From Dama dama (taxonomy: Eukaryota; Chordata; Mammalia; Artiodactyla; Cervidae), in NCBI RefSeq assembly GCF_033118175.1, contig NC_083697.1:25518001-25582000 (forward strand): a stretch of DNA of 64,000 nucleotides, read 5' to 3'. Each line of letters starts with the position of its first letter. Position 1 is the first letter of the stretch. The translations under genes and the position numbers were made by a program. The notes below the pieces were generated by a model. The model was given only the letters and a program-made list of their open reading frames with translations. It made no database searches and was not told the origin of the DNA. Below are positions 23,397 through 33,566 of the stretch, piece by piece.

Positions 23397-24216
23397 ATTA
23401 AAGATCTAAATGTAAGACCAGAAACTATAAAACTCCTAGAGGAAAACACAGGCAAAACACTCTCTGACATAAATCACAGCAAGATCCTCTATGACACACC
23501 CCCTAGAGTAATGGAAATAAAAGCAAAAATAAACAAATGGGACCTAATTATACTTAAAAGCTTTTGCACAATGAAGGAAACTATAAGCAAGGTGAAAAGA
23601 CCACTTCAGAATGGGAGAAAAATAATAGCAAACCAAGCAACTGACAAAGAATTAATCTCAAAAATATGCAAGCAGCTCATGCAGCTCGATACCAGAAAAA
23701 TAAATGATCCATTCAAAAAATGGGCCATAGAACTAAACAGACATTTTTCCAAAGAAGACATACAGATGGCTAACAAACACACGAAAAGATGCTCAACATC
23801 ACTCATCAGAGAAATGCAAATCAAAACCACAATGAGGTACCATCTCATGCCAGTTCAGAATGTCTATGAACAATAAATGCTGGAGAGGGTGTGGAGAAAA
23901 GGGAACCCTATTACATTATTCATGGGAATGCAAACTAGTACAGCCACTATGGAGAACAGTGTGGAGATTTCTTAAAAGAGTGGAAATGGAACTGCCATAC
24001 GACCCAGCAATCCCACTGCTGGGCATACACATCGAGGAAACCAGAACTGAAAGAGACACGTGTACCCCACTGTTCATTGCAGTACTGTTTACAACAGCTA
24101 AGACATGGAAACAACCTAGATGTCCATCAGCAGACGAATGGATAAGAAAGCTGTGGTACATATACACAATGGAAATTACTCAGCTATTAAAAAGAATGTA
24201 CTTGCACCAGTTCTAA
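23397..24216 (+). pseudogene. L1 ORF2 C-terminal fragment
   Basis: Continuation of the same ORF2 after the join, in sense. Two frames are visible: one around 23511-23876 ('MANKHTKRCSTSLIREMQIK') and a shifted one to 24216 ('LPYDPAIPLLGIHIEET'). The frame breaks near 23865 where the sequence is shortened relative to L1, so the product is dead. The 3' UTR follows to 24661. Confidence 0.9.
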
Positions 24217-24791
24217 TGAGGTGGATGAAACTGGAGCCTATTATACAGAATGAAGTAAGTCAGAAAGAAAAACACCAATACAGTATATTAACACATATAT
24301 ATAGAATTTAGAAAGATGGTAACAATGACCCTATATGCAAGTCAGCAAAAGAGACACAGATGTAAAGAACAGTCTTTTGGACTCTGTGGGATAAGGTGAC
24401 AGTGGGATGATTTGAGAGAATAGCATTGAAACATGCATATTACCATATGTGAAACAGATCACCAGTCCAAGCTCGATGCATGAAACACGGGGCTCAAAGC
24501 TGGTGCACTGGGATGACCCAGAGGGATGGGATGCGGAGGGAGGTGGGAGGGGAGTTCGGGGTGGGGACACATGTACACCTGTGGCTGATTCATGTCAATG
24601 TATTGCAAAAACTACCATGATATTGTAATTAGCCTCCAATTAAAATAAATTAATTAACAAAAAAAGATTGAGACTCTGAACAAGCTGTCTCCCTGAAATA
24701 CATAAGGATGGGAACACCTGAAGTGATCTCCAAAGAGCAAGATGTCTGATGAGACTGATTGTTTCATTTTTAAGTGTTGGTCAGTGTCAGG

Positions 24792-24975
24792 GTTTGTCAC
24801 TCAGTCATGAGACCCCATTGACTAGCCCACCAGGCTCCCTTGTTCATGGGATTCTCCAGGCAAGAATACTGGAGTGGCTAGCCATTTCCTTCTCCAGGGG
24901 CTCTTCCCAATCCAGGGGTTGAGCCTAGGTCTCCTGTGTTGCAGGTAGATTCTTTACTGCCTGAGCCACCAAGGC
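24792..24975 (-). mobile_element. Bov-tA SINE, diverged
   Basis: Antisense Bov-tA: 'caggcaagaatactggagtg', 'ttgcaggtagattctttact' and the head 'gcctgagccaccaagg'. The region after 'cagtcatg' is shortened compared with other copies. No clear target duplication. Confidence 0.88.
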
Positions 24976-25984
24976 AGATAATTATTGGTTATGTCCTTTA
25001 CTTGAAAAGCCACTATCACCACATCTTCAGGAATGCCTTGATTACTGCAGTGTGGTCTGCAGGGATATGAGGAGCTGAGAGCTAGCTGGTGTGTCCACAC
25101 TTGGGTCTGGGGGTTAAAAAGAGAAAAGTGTTCTCTTCAAACCAGGGTTGAACAATTGCCCAATTTAAAGGTGAATGCTGGAGTCAAAACTGTGCAAGCA
25201 GCCACCCCTTCCCAAGTTGCAGCTCTCACTTTACAGACTCTCTTGGAGCCTTAGTGATTAACGTCTCTGCCTTATCTACGTGACAAATATTTGCTTTAAG
25301 ATACAAAAAGAATATATCTATATCTTGAAGAAATTTTCTTTATAAAGGTTCCCTCACATCTACCTCTAGATAGAATGATTGTCCTTAAATTCTCTCTTGC
25401 AGCTTCCAACACAAATAAATATAGTTTCCATGGACCTCAGAGCACATTTTCCAAGACTCTTTGCATAGGACACAGCAGAATGAACAAACCAGACTCCTCC
25501 CATTCCTCCCCTACCACATCCTATGACAAAAACTGCCCCATTGTACCTTCTCTTTTGTCTACATTTTCCTTCCACATACCTTAAAATAATTGGACCATAG
25601 AATGAATTAATCACTTTCCAAATTTCCTGTTCTTAAAAAATTAAAAAGTATGGTTTTAATCAGAAGGAACAAAAGAAAAAAACTTTCTCATTCTTTCAGA
25701 AGTTGCATATGACTTAAGAATTCCTTATGATCAAATTCTACATGCAGAAAAATTATTCCTTCAGGGTTTGTGTTCTGTATCCTCTGAATCAGGCTAGGAT
25801 TAATGGCTAGTGTTTTTTTCTTAACCCTATGGAATCATTCTTTTGAAAATGAAATGCTATTAGAACATACTAGCAAGATCCCAGGCAGGGACTTTTGAAA
25901 TTTCATGCTCTTGATTTATTTATCTACTGTGATATTCCCACCACATTGATCTCTTTAGCAGTTCCGAAAGCAAACCACACTTAT
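24976..25984. other. Single-copy-looking DNA
   Basis: About 1 kb without recognised repeats or genes. Overlapping small frames on both strands at 25366-25614 have no family resemblance. Confidence 0.4.
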
Positions 25985-26100
25985 TAAAATATTCCTTTGT
26001 CTTTGCACACATTGTTCTCTTTGCCTGAAATATCCTTCCTCTTTCCTTATATTCCCATCTTTCTCATTCTAGCAAAATTCTTCCCTTACTTAAAGTAGCA
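25985..26100 (+). mobile_element. L2 3' fragment
   Basis: 'cctttgtctttgcacacatt', 'gttctctttgcctgaaatat' and 'ccttcctctttccttat' match the order of the sense L2 3' region. Short and diverged. Confidence 0.6.
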
Positions 26101-26107
26101 GACTATT

Positions 26108-26938
26108 TTTGTTCAGTCGCTAAGCTATGTCTCACTCTTTGCGACCCCACAACCTGCAGCATTCCAGGCTTCCCTGTCCTTCACTATCTCCCAGAATTTG
26201 CTCAAACTTACGTCCATGAGGTCAGTAATGCCATCCAACATTCTCATCTTCTGTTGTCCTCATTTCCTCCTGCCCTCAATCCTTCCCAGCATCAGGGTCT
26301 TTTCCAATGAAAAATTTCTTACCATCAAAGAGTAAAGTACTGAAGCTTTGACTTCAGCATCAGTCCTTCCAATGAATATTTGGGGTTGATTTCTCTTAGG
26401 ATGGACTAGTTTGACCTTCTATCCAAGAGTCTTCTTCAGCATCATAATTTGAAAGCATCAATTCTTTAGTGCTCAGCTTTATTTATGATCCAGCTCTCAC
26501 ATCCATACATGACCACTAGAAAAACCATAGCTTTGACTATATGGACTTTTGTTGGTAAAGTGATGTCTCTGCTTTTTAATATGCTGCCTAGGTTTGTCAT
26601 GGCTTTTCTTCTAAGGAGCAAGTATCTTTGAATTTCATGGCTGCAGTCACCATTTGCAGTGATTTTGGAGCCCAGGAAAAGAAAATCTGTCACTGTTTCG
26701 AACTTTCCCCCATATATTTGCCAGGAAGTGATGGGCTCAGATGCCATAATCTTAGATTTTTGAATGTTGAATTTTAAGCCAACTTTTTCACTCTCTTCCT
26801 ACAGCTTCGGGAGGATCTTCAGTTCCTCTTCATTTTCTGTCATTAGAGTGGTATCATCTGCATATCTCGGATTGTTGCTATTTCTCCTGGAAATCTTGAT
26901 TCTAGCTTGTGAGTATCCAGCCTGGATTTTGCATCATG
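26108..26938 (-). mobile_element. BovB LINE 3' fragment
   Basis: Antisense BovB from its 3' terminus ('gttcagtcgctaagctatg') up to just beyond the reverse-transcriptase catalytic box: 'gtggtatcatctgcatatct' is the antisense of that region. It breaks off at 'gcatcatg', where the next BovB begins. It has many substitutions and is more diverged than the neighbouring copy. The open frame at 26466-26747 is the broken ORF2 C-terminus. Confidence 0.93.
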
Positions 26939-27336
26939 TCAGTTCAGTTCAGTCGCTCAGTAGTGTCCGACTCTCTGCAACCCCATGAATTTTACAGCAA
27001 GCCAGGCTCCCCTGTCCATCACCAACTCCCAAAGCTTACTCAAACTCATGTCCATCGAGTCAGTGATGCCATCCAACCATCTCATCCTCTGTCATCCCCT
27101 TCTCTTCCTGCCTTCAATTGTTCCCAGAATCAGGGTCTTTTCCAAGGATTCAGTTCTTCGCATCATGTGGCCAAAGTATTGGAGTTTCAACTTCAGCATC
27201 AGTCCTTCCAATGAATATTTAGGGCTGATTTTCTTTAGGATAGACTGGTTGGATCTCCTTGCAGTCCAAGGGACTCTCAAGAATCTTCTCCAAAACCACA
27301 GTTCAAAAGCATCAATTCTTCAGTGCTCAGTTTTCT

Positions 27337-28340
27337 TTACAGTTCAACTCTCACATTCATAATGACTACTGGAAAAACCATAGCTTTGACTAGATGGACC
27401 TTTGTTGGCAATGTAATCTCTCTGCTTTTTAATATGCTGTCTAAGTTGGTCATAACTTTTCTTCTAAGGAGCAAGTGTCTTTTAATGTTATGGCTGCAAT
27501 CACCATCTGCAGTGATTTCAGAGCCCCCAAAAACAAAGTCTCTCACTGTTTCCATTGTTTCCCCATCTATTTGCCATGAAGTGATGGGACCAGATGCCAT
27601 GATCTTAGTCTTCTGAATGTTGAGCTTTAAGCCAACTTTTTCATTCTCCTCTTTCACTTTCATCAAGAGGCTCTTTAGTTCCTCTTTGCTTTCTGCCATA
27701 AGGGTGGTGTCATCTGCATATCTGAGGTTATTGATGTTTCTCCCAGCAAACTTGATTCCATGTGTGCTTCATTCAGCCCAGCATTTCTCATGATGTATTC
27801 TGCATATAAGTTAAATAAGCAGGGTGACAATATACAGCCTTGTCGTACTCCTTTTCCTATTTGGAACCAGTCTGTTGCTCCATGTCCAGTTCTAACTGTT
27901 GCTTCCTGACCTGCATTCAGGTTTCTCAAGAGGCAGGTCAGGTGGTCTGGTATTCCCTTCTGTTGAAGAATTTTCCAGGGTTTTCTGTGATCCACACAGT
28001 CAAAGGCTTTAGCATAGTCAATAAAGCAGAAGTAGATGTTTCTCTGGAACTCTCTTGCCTTTTTGATGATCCAACAGATGTTGGCAATTTGATCTCTGGT
28101 TCCTCTGCCTTTTCTAAAACCAGCTTGAATGTCTGGAAGTTCACAGTTCATGTATTGTTGAAGCCTGGCTTGGAGAATTTTGAGCATTACTTTTCTAGCG
28201 TGTGAGATGAGTGCAATTGTGCGGTAGTTTGAGCATTCTTTGGCATTGTCTTTGGGTTGGAATGAAAACTGACCTTTTCTGGTCCTGTCGCCACTGCTGA
28301 GTTTCCAAATTTGCTGGAATATTGAGTGCAGCACTTTCAC
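27337..28340 (-). pseudogene. BovB ORF2 reverse-transcriptase fragment
   Basis: RTE-type reverse transcriptase of a non-LTR retrotransposon, read in two frames. The first (28340 to 27675) contains 'NYRTIALISHARKVMLKIL', the catalytic-Asp segment 'FIDYAKAFDCVDH' and 'GVRQGCILSPCLFNLY'. About one base is missing just before the second catalytic box. That box (R-Y-A-D-D-T-T) is intact at DNA level but in the next frame, which then continues as 'MAESKEELKSLLMKVKEEN'. The inversion also removes the endonuclease from this strand, so the element is inactive. Confidence 0.92.
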
Positions 28341-28572
28341 AGCGTCATCTTTTAGGATTTGAAATAACTCAACTGGAATTCCATCACCTCCACTAGCTTT
28401 GTTTGTAATGATGCTTCCTAAGGTCCACTTGACTTCACAGTCCAGGATGTCTGGCTATAGGTGAGTAATCACACCATCATGATTATCTGGGTTGTGAAGA
28501 TCTTTTTTGTATAGTTCTTCTGTATATTCTTGCCACCTCTTCTTAATATCTTCTGCTTCTGTTGGTCCATAC

Positions 28573-29469
28573 ACAGGGGCAGGGGCTCTGGGTGCAGCTC
28601 TGGGTATGGCATAAGCCCTCTTGGAGGAGGTCACCATTAACCCCATCATAGAGCTGCCAAACCTTACACAGGACTGGGAAACAGACCCTTGGAGGGCATA
28701 AACAGAATCTTGTGTGCACCAGGACACAGGAGGAAGGAGCAGCGACCCCACAAGAGACTGACCCAGACTTGCCTGTGCATGTCCAGGAGTCTCCAGTGGA
28801 GACATGGGTTGGTGGTGGCCTGCTGCAGGGCTAGGGCACTGAGTGTAGCATTGCATGCTGGCATCTTTTGAAGGAGGTCACCATTATCTTCATTGCCTCC
28901 ACCATAGTTTGGCCCAGGTAAATAGCAAGGAGGGAATACAGATCCACGCATCAACAGAAAATTGAATTAAGGATTTACTGAGCTTGGCCCCACCCATCAG
29001 AACAAGACCCACTTTCCCCCTCAGTCAGTCTCTCCCATCAGGAAGTTTCCAAAAGCCTCTTATCCTTCTCCATCAGAGGGCAGACAGACTGAACCACAAT
29101 CACAGAAAACTAACCAATCTAATCACATGGACCACAGCCTTGTCTAACTCAATGAAACTATGAGACATGCTGTTCAGGCCCACCCAAGACAGATGGATCA
29201 TGGTGGAGAGTTATGACAAAATGTGGTCCACCAGAGAAGGGAATGGCAAACCACTTCAGAATTCTTGCCTTGAGAACCCCATGAACAGTATGAAAAGGCA
29301 AAAAGATAGGACACTGAAAGATGAACTCCCCATGTCGTCAGGTGCCCAATATGCTACTGGAGATCAGTGGAGAAATAACTCCAGAAAGAATGAAGAGATG
29401 GAGCCAAAGCAAAAACAACACCCAGTTGTGGATGTGACTGGTGATGGAAGCAAGGTACGATGCCATAAA
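28573..29469 (+). mobile_element. BovB 5' untranslated region, inverted piece
   Basis: The 5' part of the BovB, now on the plus strand: 'aggggcaggggctctgggtg', 'agagactgacccagacttg', 'gcttggccccacccatcag' and 'ttgtctaactcaatgaaac', leading into the endonuclease frame. This segment is commonly missing from truncated BovB copies, so this is one of the more complete ones. Small frames on either strand here are not genes. Confidence 0.85.
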
Positions 29470-30670
29470 GAGCAATAAGGCATAGGAACCTGGAATGTTA
29501 GGTCCATGAATCAAGGCAAATTGGAGGTGGTCAAACAGGAGGTGGCAAGAGTAAAAGTTGACATTTTAGGAATCGGTGAAATAAAATGGACTAGAACGGG
29601 TGAATTTAACTCAAATGACCTAAGTTATATCTACTACTACTACTATTACATCTACTGCTGTGGGCAGGAATCCCTTAGAAGAAATGGAGTGGCCATCATG
29701 GTCAACAGAAGGGTCTGAAGTGCAGCACTTGGATGCAGTCTCAAAAATGACAGAATGATCTGTTTCCAAGACAAACCATTCAATATCATGGTAATCCAAG
29801 TCTATGTCCCCACCAGTAATGCTGAAGAAGCTACAGTTGAACAGTTCTATGAAGACCTACAAGACCTCCTAGAACTAACACCCAAAAAAAGATATCCTTT
29901 TCATTATAGGGGACTGGAGTGCAAAAGTAGGAAGTCAAGAACAAATTTGGCCTTGGAGTACAGAATGAATCAGGGCAAAGGCTAATAAAGTTTTGCCAAG
30001 AGAACGCACTGGTCATAGCAAACACCCTCTTCCAACAACACAAGAGAAGGCTCTACACATGGACATCACCAGATGGTCAACACTGAAATCAGATTGATTA
30101 TATTCCTTGCAGCCAAAGGTGCAGAAGCTCTATACAGTCAGCAAAAACAAGATGGGGAGCTGACTGTGGCTCAGAGCATAACTCCTTATTGCTAAATTCA
30201 GACTTAAATTGAAGAAAGTAGGGACAACCACTAGACCATTCCGGTATGACCTAAATAAAATCCCTTATGACTATGCAGTGGAAGTGAGAAAGATTTAAGG
30301 GACTAGATCTGTTAGACAGAGTGTCTGATGAACTATGGCCGGAGGTTTGTGACATTGTATAGGAGACAGGGATCAAGACCATCCCCAAGAAAAGAAATAC
30401 AAAAAAGCAAAATGGTTGTCTGAGGAGGCCTTACAAACAGCTGTGAAAAGAAGAGAAGCAAAAAGCAAAGGAGAAAGGGAAGATATACCCATTTGAATGC
30501 AGAGTTCCAAAGAATATCAAGGAGAGATAAGAAAACCTTCCTCAGTGATCAGTGCAAAGAAATAGAGGAGAACAATAGGATGGGAAAGACTAGAGATTTC
30601 TTCAAGAAAATTAGAGATACCAAGGGAATATTTCATGCAAAGGTGGGCTCAATAAAGGACAGAAATGGTA
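29470..30670 (+). pseudogene. BovB endonuclease-region fragment
   Basis: APE-type endonuclease domain of BovB. The start is marked by 'GTWNVRSMNQGKLEVVKQ' at about 29488 and the first acidic site lies in 'DILGIGEIKWTRTG'. A small TAC/CTA expansion (29631-29648) inserts a run of Tyr codons in 'SYIYYYYYYIYCCGQE'. A stop follows 'MVNRRV', and a frame change precedes the catalytic 'GDWSAKVGSQ' segment (about 29910), which survives only in another frame. The fragment ends at the twin-priming join point. Confidence 0.88.
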
Positions 30671-31679
30671 ACATCACTAACTGCTTACTATTGCTTTCAG
30701 TTGTTGCTAAACTCTAAGGCAGATACAAAGGCACAGTCTTTCTTGTGCCCTCAAGAGCCAGAATTGATTCAGTGGTTTGACATTGTAGTCTTTAAGAAAT
30801 TTTTATTGAGTGACATGAAAGAGTACTAACAAATTACAAAACCAAAACAAGAACCTAAATAAATTGAAGACAAATCATAGAAAAAAGTTATAAAGAATTA
30901 TTATACTAGTTCAATAGCTTTTCCTTCCATAGAAGATTGTGATTGTGATTTTTATATTGCATACAAATTACATAATTATTTTTCACATCTTTTTCTTGGA
31001 GAAAAATTTCTCCAAGTTTATTTAAAGCATAATTTCCTGGAATTCAACCACATAAACATGTTTTGAAAACTAAGACCCTATTTCATTTTTTATTTTGCCT
31101 CCATCATCAACTCTGTCCTGGGCATTTTCTTCTGACTTGAGCTGCTTCTATAACCTTTTAATATATAAAAAGTGACAGAAACGAGACACTTTCATGGAAC
31201 TCATACTTCTCATAAGAAGACATATTCTAGTTATTAGCCTCAACTACAAAGTTTTTAGAAAGAACAGGCTTCTAGCATAAAACTAAAGTATAGGAGTCAT
31301 ATGAGTTAATTATTATAGGTAATAATACACCATCCTACCTTCTCTATACCTCCAGTGAATGAATTAGCTCTCTACATGTTAAGGATTCACGTGGTGATAT
31401 ACCTTAAATAGAGGATAGCAGTGTGTGTTACTGCTGTTTGTTCCTCTGTGGAAGGACTTATTTAAATTTCAATTTATCTATGTGAGCATGGAGAATTCTC
31501 TTTAGCTACTGTTAAAAGGGTTTTTATTGAATGGCCCATTAATTTAATGGTAGACATTAAAAATGGCTACCAATAGCACCCACTTACTGCATGCGAGAAC
31601 TCTGATCCAGGGCATATATAGCCATTATGATATCTCAGAAGATCTAGAAAAATTATTTCAGGAATGAGAATGAGAATGT
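30671..31679. other. Single-copy-looking AT-rich DNA
   Basis: About 1 kb immediately beyond the inverted BovB. It does not continue the neighbouring BovB fragment. No repeat or gene recognised. Confidence 0.45.
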
Positions 31680-32036
31680 TGGTGGTAATGACAGTAGTGT
31701 TAGTGCTAGAAACAGAAGGATGATAGTGGCAATAGAGAAGAGGTTACTGGTGGTTGAAGTCACACCAAGGATAGTGGTGATGGTGGTGATGACAATGCTA
31801 ATGGTTACTGCTGGTGGCCATGATGAGATGCTGGTGCTAATGGTCGCAGTGACAATGGTAACCTTGGTAACGGTGATAGTGGCAGTGCTGGTGATGGTCT
31901 TAGTGGCTGTTTTAGATGATGATAATAATAGTGGTGCTGGTAGTATTCACGGTAAACAGTGGTGTGGTGGTGATAGAACAATGGTATTTGTGGTTGTTTC
32001 AGTGTTGATAGTAGTGGTGGCAGCAGTGATGGTAGT
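31680..32036. repeat. Degenerate GTG/GAT-type trinucleotide DNA
   Basis: A roughly 360-bp stretch built from imperfect RTGR/GAT triplets ('gtggtgatggtggtgatgac', 'ggtgatagtggcagtgctgg'). It is strongly strand-asymmetric (G over C). Because the unit is a triplet, it stays open in one frame and yields a Val/Met-rich translation, which is not evidence of a gene. A Bov-tA SINE sits at its right end. Confidence 0.85.
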
Positions 32037-32261
32037 GGGCTTCCCCGGTGGCTCAGATGGTAAGGAATCTGACTGCAATGTGGAGACCCGGGCTCAATCC
32101 CTGGGTTGGGAAGATCCCCTGGAGAAGGGAATGGCTACCCACTCCAATATTCTTGCCTGGAGAATCCCATGGACAGAGGAGCCTGGAGGGCTGCAGTCCA
32201 TGGGGTCACAAGGAGTTGAACAGGACTGAGCAACTTCCACTCACTCACTCACTCACTCAGC
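32037..32261 (+). mobile_element. Bov-tA SINE with (CACT)n tail
   Basis: Sense Bov-tA: 'gggcttccccggtggctcag', 'gggttgggaagatcccctgg', 'cactccaatattcttgcctg', ending in a (CACT)n tail at about 32238-32259. A short target word 'ggtagt' lies at 32031-32036 and 32262-32267. Confidence 0.94.
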
Positions 32262-32367
32262 GGTAGTATAGTACTTTTTCTGTTTCATATTTTAGATACT
32301 CAGCACAGGACTGAGAAGGGTGACTTTTAAAAATCAAAATTCAGTATTTTAATTTATATTTAAATAT

Positions 32368-32491
32368 TAGCTATGTCGTAGCTAAATACATTCCTATATG
32401 AAGAAATTTAGCTATGTCGTAGCTAAATACAATCCTATATGAAGAAATTTATAAATTTATTATTTAAATACATTCCTATATGAAGAAATTT
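32368..32491. repeat. 41-bp tandem duplication plus partial third copy
   Basis: The unit begins 'tagctatgtcgtagctaaat' and ends 'atgaagaaatt'. Two copies start at 32368 and 32409, differing at about one base. A partial copy ('taaatacattcctatatgaa…') is at 32465-32491 after a short AT spacer. Each full unit contains TAGCTA twice, itself a palindrome. Confidence 0.92.
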
Positions 32492-32511
32492 CACCAAGAA
32501 ATTTATAGTAT

Positions 32512-32845
32512 ACATACTTTATTTTTATTGAAATACAGTTACTGTACAATGTTATCTTCAGTCAGTTCAGTTCAGTTCAGTCGCTCAGTCGTGTCCGACT
32601 CTTTGCGACCCCATGAATCTTATAGGTGTACAACATAGTGATTCACAATTTTTAAAGGTTATATTCCACTTACAGTTATTATAAAAAATTGGCTATACTC
32701 CCTATGTTGTACGAGATATCCCTGTAGTTTATTTCCTAACTAATACTTTGTGCCTCTTACTTCCCTACTTTTGCATTGCCCCTCCTACCTTCCCTCAGGT
32801 AACCATTAGTTTGTTCTCTGTATCTGTGAGTTTGTTTTAAGAGAG
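32512..32845 (-). mobile_element. Old L1 3' end, antisense
   Basis: Antisense mammalian L1 3' end: 'ttttattgaaatacagttac', 'aggtgtacaacatagtgatt', 'aaattggctatactccctat', 'ttagtttgttctctgtatct'. Interrupted by a short BovB tail. Confidence 0.8.
32559..32616 (-). mobile_element. 58-bp BovB 3' terminus
   Basis: Only the extreme BovB end, antisense: 'gttcagttcagttcagtcgc', 'tcagtcgtgtccgactcttt', 'gcgaccccatga'. The flanking word 'atctt' occurs at 32554-32558 and 32617-32621. It sits inside the antisense L1 and is barely diverged. Confidence 0.88.
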
Positions 32846-33074
32846 ATAAGCTTTTGAACAAGCTCCTGACAACTCTTCTCCATGAATATACAAGAGAAAA
32901 TGAGTAATACATTAGTGCTAGGAAAAAGTCTTCCATTTATATTTAAGTAATATCATGCTCAGAAGTGTGCCTCAGATTCTTTAAAATTATTTCTTCCTGA
33001 ATGCCATCTGGCATCTGCCCCTCACTCCCAACCCTCAAGCCACACATTTCACACTTTCATTCACCCCTTTCACT

Positions 33075-33340
33075 ATTTATGCAGAGAACTCAAACCAAAT
33101 GTCATTTCCTCTGAGAAACCTCCCCTGATACCAACCTCATCATAGTTCCCAGGGCTTTCCACTCACCAAGTATTTATCACAGTTTTAAACTATTTACTTA
33201 TCTATCTCTCCAGTAAATAAAAAAGATCCTTGAAGACAGGCAAAAACTATGCCTTTTCATCTCTGTATTCCCCACATCTAACACAGTGTGTGAAATAAAT
33301 GTTTGCTGAATACCTACATGAAAAAGAATGAATCTTTCCT
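33075..33340 (+). mobile_element. L2 3' end
   Basis: Sense L2 3' end: 'caaatgtcatttcctctgag', 'aaacctcccctgataccaac', 'accaagtatttatcacagtt', 'tgtgtgaaataaatgtttgc'. Clear block order. Confidence 0.8.
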
Positions 33341-33469
33341 ACAAAATGGTGGATTTCTTAGAAGGAATGGATTCATGTCTTTTTCATCTTAGTGATTTTT
33401 TTGCTGACTATCTCCAAATGTTTTCTACAGTTGGCTCTTTGTGATAATGAAAATAAAATTAATTTAAAA

Positions 33470-33566
33470 GATAGTTTAATTTAAACTAAATAATTTAAAA
33501 TTAATTTAAAATAAATTTAAAATAATTTAAAATAAATTTAAAATAATTTAAAATAAATTTAAAAGA
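33470..33566. repeat. A/T-only minisatellite-like tract
   Basis: Tandem, imperfect units of about 20-21 bp of the form 'aaaataatttaaaataaatt' at 33500-33566. The part before it (33470-33500) is related AT-rich DNA containing inverted 'tttaatttaaactaaa'. Easily melted and likely variable in length. Confidence 0.88.

Larger units (their letters stand above)
23052..24661 (+). mobile_element. Ruminant L1 with inverted 5' segment
   Basis: A twin-primed L1 insertion. The sense part (23397-24661) runs from ORF2 to the 3' end. The preceding part (23052-23396) is ORF2 in the opposite orientation. A perfect 16-bp target duplication 'aaaagattgagactct' flanks the whole (23036-23051 and 24662-24677). The two segments overlap by 18 bp in element coordinates: 'attaaagatctaaatgta' is at 23397-23414 and its reverse complement is at 23052-23069. 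The mechanism is well known for L1 and the geometry here is complete. Confidence 0.96.
26939..30670 (-). mobile_element. Near full-length BovB/RTE with inverted 5' half
   Basis: On the minus strand, 28572 down to 26939 is BovB in sense, from early reverse transcriptase to the 3' terminus. From 28573 to 30670 the orientation flips: the plus strand reads the BovB 5' UTR, then the endonuclease, up to 'aggacagaaatggta'. In an uninterrupted BovB the next bases would be about 'tggacc', and the sense part starts within a few bases of that point. Outer end internal, inner end 5' terminal, is exactly the twin-priming geometry. No convincing target duplication is visible. Confidence 0.9.

Noticed and set aside
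26932..30676. 'catca' on both sides of the large BovB as a target duplication
   Set aside because: Five bases are expected by chance, and the surrounding bases do not align.
31720..32229. 169-codon plus-strand frame, Val/Met-rich
   Set aside because: It is a by-product of degenerate GTG/GAT triplets followed by a Bov-tA SINE, with no protein-like composition.
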